Of a DNA stretch of 64,000 nt, positions 63,890 through 64,000 are shown one piece after another. Both the position numbers and the translations under genes were made by a program. Every line of letters begins with the position of its first letter. The first letter of the stretch is position 1. This DNA is from Muscardinus avellanarius. Lineage: Eukaryota > Chordata > Mammalia > Rodentia > Gliridae. The stretch spans positions 21,001,845-21,065,844 of the forward strand of contig OY726573.1 of assembly GCA_963383645.1 (NCBI GenBank), given 5' to 3'. The notes beneath the pieces were generated by a model. That model was not told the DNA's origin, searched no databases, and worked only from the letters and a program-made list of their open reading frames with translations.

Positions 63890-64000
63890 AGCCAGCCATG
63901 GTGGCTCATACCCGTAATCCCAGTACTTGGAAGGCTGAGACAGGAGGATCTCGGGTTTGAAACTAGCCTCAGCAACTTAGCAAGACCTTGTTTCAAAATA
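63890..64000 (+). mobile_element. B1-dID SINE, cut by window end
   Basis: 'AGCCAGCCATGGTGGCTC' through 'CTTGTTTCAAAATA'. The ID half lies beyond the window. Confidence 0.85.

Larger units (their letters stand above)
31014..64000 (-). other. RAP1GAP2: RAP1GAP2 intron (upstream of exon), partial
   Basis: This is the intron preceding the exon. The upstream coding exon (the MLASLKVK region in known RAP1GAP2 proteins) was not found, so the intron runs off the window and is at least 33 kb. It has about 40 SINE insertions, a complete L1-like chimera, an ERV2-type LTR and several candidate regulatory sites. Confidence 0.72.

Overview
The window is mammalian nuclear DNA, almost certainly from a squirrel-family rodent (Sciuridae). 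The main clue is a dense population of one SINE type: a B1-like head (GCCGGGCGTGGTGG...) joined through an A-rich linker to an ID/tRNA-like module (GGGCTGGGGGTGTAGCTC...CCAGTACC). This is the B1-dID / MEN dimer architecture described from squirrels and some other rodents. Stand-alone ID elements, rodent-type L1, old MIR and L2, MaLR LTRs and many CA/GT microsatellites complete the picture. I see no bacterial genes, tRNA or rRNA genes, or CRISPR arrays. Species is not resolved.

Only one exon of a cellular protein-coding gene can be supported. It is an 85-bp minus-strand exon (30929-31013) whose 28 codons read KQELANSSDVTLPDRPLSPPLTAPPTMK, matching RAP1GAP2 (GARNL4), a GTPase-activating protein for Rap1. 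It has a good acceptor, polypyrimidine tract and GTAAG donor. The flanking exons were not found, so the rest of the window is read as the two large RAP1GAP2 introns: downstream intron 1-30928 and upstream intron 31014-64000. Other open frames are repeat-derived or short chance frames in GC-rich intron sequence.

The intron fill is layered. Ancient MIR, L2, L1M and LTR relics are cut by MaLR-type LTRs, then by younger L1 and ERV2-like LTR insertions, then by SINEs. At least three SINE classes can be told apart. Type A has '...GTTTCCAAATAAAATATAAAATAGGTCTGGGAGTATAGCC'. Type B is a deletion subfamily lacking the 'TACTTAGTGAGG...' block and ending 'GGGCTTCCAGGAACCCCAGTACCACC'. Type C has '...TTTCAAAATAAAGAATAAAAAATAGGGC' and often ends 'CCCCAGACCC'. 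Many carry target-site duplications (TSDs) readable by eye, which lets the order of insertion be reconstructed.

The most interesting structure is at 51314-53739. It is a 2.4-kb insertion that splits a SINE and is bounded by a 13-bp direct repeat. It contains an L1 5' UTR, an L1 ORF1 frame broken by a single frameshift, no ORF2, a divergent L1M segment in antisense, and an L1 3' end with an A-rich tail. It resembles a 'half-L1' (HAL1-like) or chimeric element. Other highlights are a four-layer nest around an ERV2-like solo LTR (56254-57260), a SINE with three ID modules inside one TSD pair (6272-6689), an ORF2 relic lacking exactly its catalytic block (27136/27137), a possible minus-strand polyadenylation site at 46386-46391, and a candidate CRE/homeodomain-site cluster at 60800-61035.
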